This document shows positions 46,229 to 58,466 of a DNA stretch of 64,000 nucleotides, in pieces. Position 1 is the stretch's first letter; every line of letters begins with the position of its first letter. The notes under the pieces were generated by a model. That model saw only the letters and a list, made by a program, of their open reading frames with translations. It had not been told where the DNA came from and ran no database searches. Source of the stretch: Tribonema minus (lineage: Eukaryota > Sar > Xanthophyceae > Tribonematales > Tribonemataceae). The stretch covers positions 682,001 through 746,000 of the forward strand of contig JAFCMP010000024.1 in assembly GCA_017506865.1 (NCBI GenBank), given 5' to 3'. The translations under genes and the position numbers were made by a program.

Positions 46229-49200
46229 TCTCCCGCTGCGTGCTCAAAACCGAATGCTGCTGCTGCTGCCGCTCTCAATCGATCGCGACCGTGCGCAGCC
46301 GACGCGGCCGAGGGCGCCGCCTCCCACGCCCCGCCCCCGCCGCACCACCCCCGCCAGTGGGGGGACGCGCCGCCGCCCCCCATCGCCGCCCCCAGCGGCC
46401 CCCCCTCCCACCACCAGTGGACCCCCCCCCTCATATCCACCCCCACCGGCCCCGGTGCGAGCTACGCTGGCGACGCGGCCCTGTCGGGCAGCGACGGCGG
46501 CGGCGGCAGCGGCGGCAACTCGTACCCGCCGCAGCTGCAGGGGGCGTGGAGCGACAGCGACGACGGGGGGTATGGGGGGGGGTTTCCCACGGGGGACCTG
46601 GCGGGGGAGCTGCAGCAAGGGGGGGGAGGGGGGTCTGTGACGGGCGACTCGCGGCGCGCGAGCGTGGACCTGGACTACGAGATTGAGTACCGGGACGACG
46701 GCGTGGACGAGTGGGAGGGGGACAGCGACCCCGGCTATGTGAGTAGCGCTGAGCGCTGCTTGCTTGCTGTTTGGAGCCTTTCTTGCGCATACTTGTGCGT
46801 GATTGCCGCATGGTGATGGTCGCCAGCGGCTGTGTGAACTGTGGCGGCGGCGCGCACGGCGGCGCTGTGCGGCACCGCGGCAGGCGGGCTCGCGTTCAAA
46901 ACAAAGCTTCGTTGCCGATCGGCAGCTGACTTCACCTCCTGCGTGCAACTGCGCCGCAGCATTGTTCAACGGTGGTGGTGATCGCTGTGCTTTCCATCAA
47001 AGATTTTGCAGGTCTTGACGCAATGTGGTTGGACATGCAGTCAGGTCCGACCCTAGGCACAGCGCTGGCATTACACATGTCAGTCGAACCACAATCTGAA
47101 CATGAGGAGTGCCCAGCACGCCTGGTGCTGGCCTCAAGTCAGTGACTGGGCTGCTTTGCGGACTGGCGTGCCTTCAGACTGTCCCTTTACAGGCTTGCTC
47201 GAAGTAAGGGGGTAAGGGGGCGACATGCAAACTTCACTGCAAACTTCAACAAGGGCCCTGGTGAGCACTGCTGCTGTGCTGGTGAACGTCGATCAACGGC
47301 ATGAGCATCGGCGCTGACAGCCCACCGCATGCCCGTTTCCGGTGCGGGCTTGCTGCAGCGCAGCGCAGAGGGGGTGACGCGCAGAAACTTCACTGTAAAC
47401 TTCAACGGTGGTGCTGTGACCTGTTGACCTCAATTCGCCTCTGCAGGATTCGTCACAGGTCTGCTCTGCGTGTGGCTTGTTGTGCAGGGGGGGCACCTGA
47501 GCACGACACAAAAATAGTCTGGTTAGTACTTTGAAGTGTATCTTGTACCGTGTGACTGAATTGGCTGTCGGTCCATGCCCTGCTGCCGATGCCTGTCAAC
47601 ACGGAGGGGGGGGTCCTGCATTGGGACGCAATCTCATGTGTGCCACTGCTGCTGCTGCTGCTGCTGCTGTTGATGGTGTTTGCAGCACGTGGTGCACATG
47701 ACGCTGGAGGAGTTTGCTGCTACAGGCGACTGCATCCTCACGCAGGTACGTCACTTCAAGTAGAAAAACTTCAACTGTCGACAGGCAGTGTAGTGCCATG
47801 ATGCGGTTGGCATTGTGCCTGCTGAACTACCTGTGCTCTCTTCTGGCTCTGTGTCACAATTGCATTCGCGCAACCTACGGCACCTGTGTTGTGAGCTTAG
47901 GCAGTGGTTTTGGCGGTTGACGCGCCATGCTTCCAGGCATCCGACCTGCAGCGCACTCAATTTATTCTGATGCATGCGGGTCTTGCGGCAGGGGTAACCG
48001 CAATGCTGCCACAAGTGCAATCTGCAGCGTATTCAATTTTTTGCAGCTCCCAACATAGTGCCACAGTTCCTCATCATATATACCCTGCCGACTCGACGCA
48101 TTTTTTGCGAAGTAGCCTCTTCGTGAGTGAGGGGAGTGAGTCGGGCTCACAAGTCAAGTCAAGCGCCATTGCGCATCGTGTATCGTCCATGCTCCCCCCC
48201 CCCCCCCCCCCCCGGCCCCCAACCCAGTGCCAGCCCACAATGCTGGTCGGCGCCCTCATCCCTCTGGCCGCCCGTTTGAACGACGCTGCACAGCACCACG
48301 TCTGGTCCTTGCGAAAGCGCCTCTTTGTCAGTGGGCAGGGGTAACGCGTCAGGTGGTTGAGACCCGCCCATTTGAGCGCAGCAGCAGTCCGCTGTCGCAA
48401 ACAGTCATCACCAAGCCGACAGCCCACACGCCACACTTGCCGCGCCTGCCCCCTGCACACTGACGCTGTCTCCGCAGGCGGACGCCGCGGATGCGCCGCC
48501 GCGCAGCGGCAGCAGCGCTCGACCGAGCGGGCCCACCGGCGGCGCGCCGCTGCTGCCGCGCACACGCGCCGACACGGGCGGCCATGACGGCGACGACGAG
48601 GCTGACGGCGCCGCCAATGGCAGCCTGCTGAGCGACCTCGACGCCGCGGAGGCAGCGCTCGCCATGGGCCAGCAGGTAGGGTTTGCGGAGCTCAGTCAGG
48701 GTAAGGGTTAGGGTTAGGGTTGGGTGAGGGTAGGCGGTGCAAAGGCCACGCTCGGCATGGACCAGCAGGTAGGGTATTGCGGAGCAGAGCTGGCGTTAGC
48801 GTTGGGCCGTTGCGTTCGCAGGTGTGCTGGGGTAGCCTGTGCAGACGATGCGGGGGCAGTGCTTGCCATGAGCAACATAGCGGTTGCTGGGCAAGGTTCT
48901 GCCGCCTCGCGCAAGCGGAGCCCCCTGCATGGGTTCCTGTGATCGTCTGCTGTGGGCGTCGAGCCCGTCTGCTCTCGTCCTCGTGGGTGGGGGGGGTCAC
49001 TGAACGGGGGGCCATCAGAGTGAAGCTGGTCAGGAGCAACGACGGCGCAGATGCGGTTGCGGCTGGCGGCAGCGCTTGCCATGCGCGCGGCTGCTGCCAC
49101 CCGCCCCGCCCTCCATCCGCATGTCTGCGCCCGAGCCGAGGCCCAGTGGAGTGGGCCCCCCTTAAGTTGGTGTACATGGATGGCAGCAGCAGGTACCGCA

Positions 49201-52200
49201 CGACGACTCACACGCTGCGCGCCGCCTCGCTTCCCCCCTCTCCGCAGCAGCAGCGCGGCAAGAGCGCCGGCGGCACCCTCAGCGGCGACGGCGGCAGGCC
49301 GAGGCGCAGCCCGCGCGAGTCCAGGCTGCGCGCCGCCGCCGCTGCCGCCGCCGCTGCGGCCGACGCGGCGCAGCAGCAGCGCTCCCTGTCCCCCATCAAG
49401 GGGGCGCGCGTGCTGGACCACGCGGACACGGAGGGCGGCGGCAGCGCGGGCGGCGCGGCCGTGTACTCGGACGACGAGAGCACGCTGGCGTGGGAGGAGG
49501 GGGGTGGCGGCGGCGGCGCGCTGATGGAGGGCGTGGACCTGGGCAGCGTGGAGACGCGCGAGCCGAGCGGCAGGTGGGGAGTTTGGGGGGGTGTACATAG
49601 TGCGCGGGAGGGGGGGGGCAGGCGCGTTCGGTGCTGGGGGGCGCCGGATGGGGGGCGGGGGGGGGGGGAGGGTATGCATGTTGGCTTGCGTCTTTATACA
49701 TGCGGACATGCACCATATGTTCACATGTACACGCTGAGGTGCGCGAGGCTGCTGTGGAGCGCGGTATGCTGCTCGAATGGGATTGTCAGCACGCTGGGCG
49801 GTGCGTACCGCAAGAGTCGTTGTCGGCGTGCGTCTGGAGGCCGGTAGGCCGAGGGGGAAGGGTGCAGCACGTCTGTCGGGGGCAGGGGGGGCGGGAGACC
49901 TATGCGACGGCGTTTCAAGCCTGGAGGCACACGCAGGGGGTCCTGGTGTTCTGCATGAGGGAGACTCCCGCTTGGCGACAACAGAGCAGTTTCATACGGG
50001 TGACCCTCGCCGATATCGCCCCGTGCGACACCGCAGCGCGCGCCGCTGCAGTTGCAGCGCTCAACTCCACTGCAGCGTCACGTGGCGCTGTACCCGATGC
50101 CACTGCCCATCTCTGCAGCACTGACGCGCGCCGCTGCGCCATGCTGAGCACTGCCGCCCTCCCCCCCCCTTCAACGCGCCGCAGGCTGCCCACGTGGTCT
50201 GAGGAGGAGCTGCGCGACGAGTTTGCGCTGAGCCTCGACGGCACCGCCGACGGCAGCAGCGAGCGCGGCAGCGGCGACGCCGCCGACCCCGCCGCCGCCG
50301 CCGCAGCAGCCATCGATGACGACGAGGACCTCGCCGGCGCCGTCTTTGCCGCCGCCGCCGGCAGCGGCGGCAGCGGCGCCGTCGCCGCGTGCGACCCGAG
50401 CCCCGCGGAGTACTCGGACGCGGACAGCACTACCGTCTCGGAGGACGGTGCCGGCGCCGGCGGGGGTCGCGCCGCGGACCGTTCTACGGACCAGTCTGTG
50501 ACGCAGCGGTCGCCGGCGGCGCCGAAGCGCGCGCACTGCTGCCGGCGGCGCCGCCGACGCCGGACCGGCAGGAGCTGTCGGACGGGGGGGCGCGGGGGGG
50601 GGGGGAGCAGGTGGCGGGGGCGCGGGGGGGGAGGGGGGGGAAGGCGGGCGGCGTGGACGCGAGCGCGTACTTCCGGAAGCTCAAGGGGGACCACAGCGAG
50701 CCCGCGCCTGTCGACGGGGTGAGTGCGCGTGCTGGCGGCGGCAGCAGTTGCGTCGTAACTGCTCGCGCTCGTCGAGACCGGACCGCGTACGATCACGACT
50801 GCTCAAGGAGTGCGTGAAGGCGCAAAGTGCTTGAGGAGCGCGTGAAGACCCTTCTCGCCCATCGTGACCGGACCATGTGCGGTCATGGTGCTTTGAAGAG
50901 CGTGCGACGGCGCTTGCAACTTCAAGTTGAAGTTTTGGGCTGCGGCGTGTTTTTTATGATGGAGCTGCAGCGGCGTCGGCGCACGCTCAAGCGCGCGCAC
51001 CCCCCGTGAGCTTTCACAGCGCGGCGGAGAGCGCAGCGGCGGAGAGAGCTCTGCGACGGTTGTGTGCCCCATAGCTGAGTGCTGTGCATTTTCGCACATT
51101 GCGGCGGGGGTGCGGCGTGGAGCAGCGCCGCTGTGTCTCATGGTGCGCAAGGCCTGGCCCGACGTGACCGCCAGGGCCGGGTGTTGTACGTCCATTCAAG
51201 CAATGTTAGCGGGTGTGCGCACAGGCACCACACCTCGGAGATCAAAAGACAGTGCACAGTATGTTTGTTTGCATCGAGGTTAGGTTATGCAGGGGTGGAA
51301 GTTTGGGTGCGCAGGTTGAGTGTTGTCACACTCGTACACAGGCAGTTCTCAAAGCATTTCGCCGAAGTTTTAATGGGTGCGTGATCTTGGCAACAGCTGC
51401 GAAACTGACAGCCCTCCTCAGGTGCAATAGTATATTTTATAACTGCTGAGGAGACTTCCGACACGGTGCAGTCGTCCCCTGGGGCCTTCCAGTTTCAGCA
51501 GGCTCCGAAACATGTGGCAGGGCTAGCAGTACATGATGTCAAGTGTGCATGGAGAATGAAGGGACTTGGGTGTTCATCCCTTCCAGTGTCCCCCCCATTG
51601 CCGCACCCGAAGACGATCATGCGTCGAATGAAGTACACTGCAGTACACAGCGACCCTCACTGAGCATTGCTGCGCGACGGTCTGCTTGTGAAGTCCTTCC
51701 AAGTCACATGTTGACTCATTGTTGAGGTACACCGTACTCTGCGTCGACAGCAACCCCACTGAACGCTGAGCGTTGCTGCATGATGGTATCTTTGCCGCAG
51801 TCCTTCCAGGTCTTCCAGCTGCCAGACACCCCCGGGGGCTTGGACCAGGAGGAGGAGGAAGAGGGGGAGGAGGAGGGGGGGGGCATCGCCGACAACATGA
51901 CCGCAGAGCAGCTGGACAGCTTCGCGTTGCGAGTGGTGAGGGAGAGTCACCCATGGATGCGCTGTTTGCAAGTTCAATTTGAGTCAGAGGCGGCACCGCG
52001 CCTCTGCGCGCGCAGCCTACTCACTGCGACTGTGCCGGGACGCAGCCGTGTCCGAGCTGCAAGTGCGGCGTGATGCAGGCCAGGCGTCGCGTTCTGTCTT
52101 TGTTTTGTTGTCGGCGTCAGCTGCGCACGTCGCGCGCGCTCTCGCGTGTACTGTACATGGCAGTAGCGTGTTGCACATGCTCACTCAATCGTCGATTCAT

Positions 52201-55200
52201 CAAGTGGCTGGCGGCACCTGCGCGGTAGACGCGCGCACGCGGGGGCGCACAGCCCGTTCGGCACGCACCCAACCCTACACCCCACCCTAACCCTAACTCT
52301 ACTAATGCGCCCCCGCGGGAGACGACACATGCGCATCATGGGTGGCCGTCTTCGTCTGCATGCAAGCGCGCGTTGTCCAAGCCGCGACGCCTCAGAGTGC
52401 CGTTGCGCGCCCGATAGCGCAGCGTTGAACGTCTACGACTGCTGCAGCGTGTTGTGGTCGCTCGCGCTGCTGCGGGTCACCTCGCGACGCGCTTGAGTAC
52501 TCATTTGCGGTGTCGGGTGCTGCCGTCGGCCGAGCGCCTGCACGGCGTGAGTACTCGTGGAAACGAATTAAAAGATCGTAGAGCTCCAGGTGACACGGTG
52601 CGGTCAGCCGCGAGTGCCTTCCGCCGATAACCGTGACCGCCGCCGCTGGAGCAATTGGCCACGAGTCTCTCATCCGCCGCATCGCAAACTGCCGTTGGTT
52701 GACCACTGCAGGTCTTCGCGCGCGGCCGGACGGGCTTCCAGGCGACCAGGAAGCTGCACGCACCCGTCAACTCTGTCATCGCGGGCCGGTACCAGGTCAG
52801 GCGCGCCATCCTACACCTACATACCTACCCCCAGCATGCAACGCGCGCAGCAGCTTGGATGTGAACCTCAAGTTGAAGTGAAGCGCGTACCACTCGCAGG
52901 CATGCACGCCTGTCGGCACGCAGCCAGTGTCGTCCGGTGGCCTCACTGGCGAGCGCAGCTGCGCAGCGCGGCATTGCCTGTGTGCTGCAGTTCTGTAGCC
53001 CATGTCGCCGCGTTTTCGTGTCACCACAACGCCTGCCACACCAGTCTCATCGTGACACGATATCGCGCGGAGCCTCTGACGCTCCGCCGCTGACTCTCGT
53101 TCGCTCGCGGCACATGCATACCGCCAGGTGTGCCGCCACATCGACTCGGCGGTCTCAAGCGACGCGCTGCACTGCGTGGACCTGCACGAAGGCGACCGAC
53201 CCGTCTGCTTGAAGGTAGGTCGCGCACTCGGAAGTATGTATGTACACGGTATGCTTGACCCCTAACCCTAACCCTAAGCCACTGCGTGGATCTGCACGAG
53301 GGCGACCGGCCCGTCTGCCTGAACAGCCTGCACCTGCATGAGGACGACCGGCCCGTCTGCCTGAAGGTAGGTAGTGCACTGGAGGTATGTATACAACCGC
53401 TGGGCCCTAATCCTAGCCCTAAAGCAGGCTCAGCACAGAATGTCTATTTCTTAATGAGTGAGGTGGTGTGTGTATGTTTGCTGGACTAAACCAGCGTCAC
53501 TCAGCACTGTGCCTATGGCCTGCAAGAGGGCGACCGGCCCGTCTGCTTGAAGGTAGGTAGTAGCGCACTTGAGGTATGTATACATAGGCGGAGCACCCAG
53601 CTGTTGGGCTCAATCATGGAGGCCGCGCGCAACCCTAACCCTGACACTTTTGCAGCGGGCGGGTCGCAAGAGATGCGTAAAAGAGCCGCGAGTGCACGCC
53701 GCCGCTGCTTTAAAGCTCGGCTGCAGGAGAGGCCCCCTGCGGGCAACGCACTTCGCGTGCGCGGTCAATGCACGCGGAAACCCCCCACGCGGAGGCGTTC
53801 AGTCCTTGACCCCGGTCCCCGCGGCCGTGCCGAATGCATGCAGAGAGCCAGTTCTCAAGAAGCGTTCACTCACTGACCCCAGCCACCTGCGCTTGTGCGC
53901 TGCGGCCCTGCCGTGCGCGCAGGTGGTGAAGAACGACAAGGACCTCTTCGACCAGTCGCTCGACGAGATCCAGCTGCTGCGCTACATGGGCGCGCGCGGC
54001 GACGCGGAGCGTCACCACTTCCTGGCCATGCACGACTGCTTCTACTACAGGGTGAGGCGGCGAGCTTTAGATGGCGACGGGGTGGTGCGGACGTCGCCGT
54101 ACCGTGTGTACTTCCATGCGAATTTGCATGAGTTTGCAGACATTGAAAATCATCGATTGCAGTATGCATGTCAACGCTGCACGTGTACTCTACGCACGTC
54201 CGCACCACAGGCCGGTAACACCCCCTCCGTCGACTTCACCGCGACCCCCATGGTGCGCAGCAACCCAGAAGCACAGAAATGCTTGCGTTGGGTGTGCCTG
54301 CCCCAAGCTGCTTCACCCCCCTCCCAGGCGCAGTCGCACGGAACCTGCACCTCCTAGCGGCACTCGCACCGGCTGTAGAGGATGGATGTGCTGGCGCTGA
54401 CCTCTGCATCGTGCGCCCCTTCCCCCGTCCCCCCCTCATTCCCCTGCGCGCAGGAGCACCTGTTCATCGTCAGCGAGCTCCTCGGCGAGAACCTGTACCA
54501 GTTCTCGCAGCGGCTCAAGGAGGGAGGGCTGCCGCCGTACTTCACCCCCGTGCGCGTGCGCGGCATTATGCACCAGTGCCTGGAGGCCCTCTCCTTCATG
54601 AACAGGCTGTCCCTCATGCACTGCGACGTCAAGGTAAGCGAGCGCCCCCCCCCCCCCCCCCCTTCCAGCCCTCTCGTCCCTGACGCACTGTGACATGAAC
54701 TGAGAGAGAGTGCCCCCCCCCCCCCCCTCTCCTCGCTCCTGGTGCATTGTGACGCCCCTGATGCGTTGTGACGCCAACTGAGAGAGACCCCCCGCCACCC
54801 CTCCTCGCCCCTGATGCACTGTGATATCAACTGAGAGCCCCCCCCTCCCCCCGCGACTCGTCCTGCGGCGTACGGCAGCGACATGCGACGGCTGTGTCTA
54901 TGCATGCGCGCATGTGGACTCTGCCCCTTGCGCACAAGCTCGGCGGCGCGCACCGTGCTAATGACATTCCAGCCCCCACGCTTCACGAGAAGCCATTTGA
55001 AACGGGGCTGTCCCCCAGCGCGCTGCAGTGTGATGCCCGTGTCGCTGCGATGTGGAAATGAGGTGCCAAGGGTCGCCAGTTAGGTGGCTTCTCGAAAGCG
55101 GCGCGAGTCACACGTGCGCACCTTCGAGTGCAGCATGCCTGTGCCCTGACGACGATTCATTCGCAGCCCCCCCCCCTCCCTCCCCGCCCCCCCCGCTTCG

Positions 55201-57118
55201 CTGCCCCCATATTCCATGCTGGACGCCGTCACAAACCCACCCCCCCCCCCGCCTCTCCCCGTTCGCCTGCAGCCGGAGAACATTGCGATGCGGGACTACG
55301 CGCAGGGGCGCGTCAAGCTCATCGATTTCGGCTCGGCGTGCTTCACGAGCGACCGCGTCGCGGCGTACATGCAGAGCCGCTTCTACCGCGCGCCGGAGGT
55401 CCTGCTGGGCCTGCCGCACTTCGGCCCCGGCGTCGACACGTGGAGCCTTGGCGCCGTTCTGGCGGAGCTGCTCACGGGGTGAGGGCCAGATGAGAATGAG
55501 CGTCGCTGTTGGTTTCCGGTAGTCTGCGCTGCGTGGCGCGCTGTATTGATTATTCACAGTAGCACTTTGCCCCGGCGTCGACACGTGGAGCCTCGGCGCC
55601 GTACTGGCAGAGCTGCTCACGGGGTGAGGGATGATCATGAGCGTTGCCGTTGGAATCCGGTAGTCTTTGCTGCATGGCGCACTGTATTGATTCTTACAAG
55701 GTAGCACTTTAGTACACGCGTGAGCCAGAGCGGCGCGGCGCTGGCGGAGCTGCTCACGGGGTGAGGGCCAGATGAGAATGAGTGTCGCTGTTGGTTCCTT
55801 CGGCCGCTGTGACTTCAACCCATCAACTTCACCTGTTGCAGTTTCAGGCATGCGCGCAGCCGCCGATCTCCAACAGACACGCTAACTCACCTACCTGCAT
55901 GCCCGGCATCGCGGTGGCGTTTGCTGCGTGGCGCAACGTATGGGGTTATTGAAGCGGCGCTATGCGCGCGCGTGAAAGAGAGCGGCGTCGTGCTGGCGGA
56001 GCTGCTTACGCGGTGAGGGCCCCGCAAGGGGGATGAGCGCCGCTGTTGGTAACTTCAACTCATCACCTTCGCCTGTTTCTCAACTTCAGGCACGCCTGAT
56101 GCGCGCAGGTCGCCACCAGACACGCAACCTCCCCCCCCTGCACCTAGTTGCCTGCATGCTCGACGTCACCATGCATCTGAGCACTGCTCCGCAGGGGAGA
56201 CTCGCGAGGTGTGCATCGCGCTGGTCTTTTCTGCGTGGCTGCTGCTGCCTGCTGCTGCTGCTGCTTGTGCCTGCTGCCTTGCACATTTTCTCACTGCTGC
56301 TGCTGCTGCTGTATCTGCGCGCACCACCCCCCACCCCCTCTCAGGAACGTTCTCTTCCAGAGCGACACGTGCGCCGCGCTGCTCGCGCGCATCACCGCCG
56401 TCGCCGGCGCCGTGCCGCCGGACATGGTCGTCGCGGGGCGCGAGTCGCCGCGCTACTACACGTCCGCAGGCGCGCTCTATGAGCGCGAGGGCGCGGGGAC
56501 GTCACACGTGCAGTTGGTGAGTCCCGGCGCCACACCTCTTGCAGTATGGTGTCAACAAGGATCATGGCGAGTGCTCGGCGGCGGCAGAGTGCAGTGTGCG
56601 CGAGGGCGCCCGCATGCGCTGGCGCTGCGCAAGCTCTGCGCTCGTGGCATCGGCCGCGTGGCGCGCCGACGCGCCCCGGCCGAAGCTGCTATCGAAGCCG
56701 CGCAGGCACCTGTGACAATAAGATGCGCCGCACTTTGTCCTGCGCAGCGGCACACACCACATGCGCTCGAGGTGCACCCTGCGCTTTGTGCGACATTCCC
56801 TGTCCTTCACGCGGGGGAACGCGACGTCACTCGCCGCTGCTGCCGTGGCACACTGCAGAGACGAACTGACTGCTCTCCACCCCCCGCTCAACGGCGCGTC
56901 TCTCTCCGCGCGCGCAGCTGCGCCCGAAGCGCACGCACCTGCGCGCGCGCCTGCGCCAGGACGACCCCCTCCTCCTGGACTTTGCCGCGCTGCTGCTGCG
57001 CCCGGACCCCTGCGAGCGCCCCTTCGCGTGCGAGGCGCTCGCGCACCCGTGGCTGCACGCGAGCGGCGCCGCCGACGGCGACGGCGGCGCGGCGGACGCG
57101 GCGGCAGCGCAGCAGTGA
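46229..57118 (+). CDS. DYRK-family protein kinase (plant DYRKP type)
   Basis: Exons: about 46229-46738, 47686-47745, 48478-48675, 49248-49573, 50185-50497, 50572-50718, 51801-51935, 52712-52795, 53128-53214, 53923-54051, 54454-54633, 55273-55478, 56345-56516 and 56918-57118 (TGA). The long N-terminus is acidic and Ser/Gly-rich. A DYRK homology box (SFALRVVFARGRTGFQ) precedes NSVIAGRYQV. The kinase domain shows VCLKVVKNDKDLFDQSLDEI (ATP lysine), SELLGENLYQF, the catalytic loop HCDVKPENI (Asp of HxD present), LIDFGSACF and YMQSRFYRAPEVLLGLP, then WSLGAVLAELLTGNVLFQSD. The activation-loop tyrosine before MQSR is kept; the first Tyr of YxY is Ala. DYRKs autophosphorylate on that tyrosine and then act on Ser/Thr. 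Algal relatives are known in starch and oil control. The frame changes between 50497 and 50572, explained here by a 74-bp intron. The 5' end is unresolved. Confidence 0.9.
48676..48800 (+). repeat. Exon-edge duplication with telomere-like repeat (DYRK intron 3)
   Basis: The exon end GCCATGGGCCAGCAG|GTAGGGTTTGCGGAG (boundary 48675) recurs at about 48752-48787 as GGCATGGACCAGCAG|GTAGGGTATTGCGGAG. Between them is GTAAGGGTTAGGGTTAGGGT (48701-48720). The 5' splice site is intact in both copies. Confidence 0.9.
53215..53585 (+). repeat. Triple exon-edge duplication with CCCTAA motifs (DYRK intron 8)
   Basis: The end of exon 53128-53214 (GACCGACCCGTCTGCTTGAAG|GTAGGT) is repeated at about 53280-53324 (GCCCGTCTGCCTGAAC, donor lost), 53325-53390 (GTCTGCCTGAAG|GTAGGTAG) and 53518-53585 (GTCTGCTTGAAG|GTAGGTAG). 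Each copy except the first is followed by a GAGGTATGTATACA-like intron start, as in the original. CCCTAACCCTAACCCTAA lies at 53260-53277 and degenerate CCCTAA units at 53404-53421. Confidence 0.92.
55479..56045 (+). repeat. Triple exon-edge duplication (DYRK intron 11)
   Basis: The end of exon 55273-55478 (GAGCTGCTCACGG plus GGTGAGGG) recurs at about 55569-55630 (including GGCGTCGACACGTGGAGCCT), 55735-55798 and 55988-56045. Copies retain GAGCTGCTCACGGGGTGAGGG or a near match, and parts of the following intron (GATGAGAATGAG, GTCGCTGTTGGT). Unit spacing is about 150-250 bp. Confidence 0.92.
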
Positions 57119-58466
57119 CGCGCGCGCATTTACTTTTTTCCACGCGCGCGCGGCTGGCGGTGGTGCCGGCGCCGCCGCCTCGGCGCGACGCCCGGATGTG
57201 TGTGTTCCGGGCTGCCGCTGTATCAGTAGTTGGGGTTTAGGGTTACGTTTAGAGATACTACGCTGTGCATTCGCGCCCAACGCGCTGCGCCCGGCTGACG
57301 GCGCGCCAGTGGTGCGTGCGCGCCTTCATCCTAGATGTTGTCCGTCCTCCGCGGGAGCTGCGCCTTCCGGGGGGGCGGTGTGCTCTAGTCCTTCGCAGCG
57401 CGCGCCCGCGTGCGCGCTCGCTTCCAACCGACACAGACTACGACGACACCACACCTCACACCACATCCCAGCAGAGACACGCACGCTGCGCGCGGCGCTC
57501 CGCAGCAGCAGCAGCAGCGGCGGCGGCAGCCGCGCAGTGTCAGCGGCGCGAGCAGACCCCCTACCGGACCCCCCACTGCCCCTCGTGCAGGCCCAAGTCC
57601 AAGTGATCTGTTTACCTCTGATGCCTGTCCTCAAACAGCGCGCGCGCCGTCGGATTTGTTGTTGCGTCCCAGAGAAGCGGCGGGGGTCAGGGGCGCCCCC
57701 CTTCCCCCCCGACCCTTCTACCCCCCACCCTTGCGCTCTGCGGCAGGGCCGGGCTTGCACGTGACCTCCTCTATTATTTGTTCAACGCTGCCAAGTGGTT
57801 CCGTGCGGCGCGCGCGCTGGCTCACAGACGGGCCGCGCGCGCCCCCTGCCCACGAGCAGCCCCCCCCCCCCCCCCCCGCAGCCTCCTGCGACCGCGCCAA
57901 TCCTCCATGGCAGACTGGCCACCCTGCCACTCTCGTGCGCGCGCGACTGAGTCCCCCCTGTTTCGCTGCCTCCGCACACGTCATGCCTGTAAGACTGATA
58001 TGCATACGTGGAAGTGCCGCTGGTACGTCCCCGGGGGGGCGGCACGCTGACCCCCCCACCTCCTTTACCGCCGCTTTAGTTAATTTTGAAACATGAAAAC
58101 GACACAACAGATATATTTTGCATTTTGTTGTCTCTTGACATGTTTGAAATTGCCAGGGTTGGCGGCGAGGCCCAGCCACTAGTCGTGCTTTTGACAAAGG
58201 CCCTGCATGCTTGTGTAGGCACCTGCTTCCGACAAGGCGTTGCGTGCTTGTTCACTTGCGTGGTGTGAATTTGTGGCCAGTGCAGCTGCAGCATGTGAGG
58301 GCTTCTCCCGCACCGTTGGCGCCACGACTGAGCTGAGCTTGACTAGTGTCTGATCAGATTTTAAGTTCAAGTTCAACCTGACAACGAGGAAAGTTCCAGG
58401 AACGAAGGAACGAGGTGATGACGCTGGGATTGAATAGGTAGTTGCGACACACACTCTCCTTGTGGC
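57119..58466. other. Intergenic between the DYRK and DGAT2 genes
   Basis: Holds the kinase 3' UTR and the DGAT2 upstream region. TTTAGGGTTACGTTTAG occurs at 57236-57252, a C-run at 57860-57878 and TTCAAGTTCAACCTGA near 58365. No gene seen. Confidence 0.4.
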
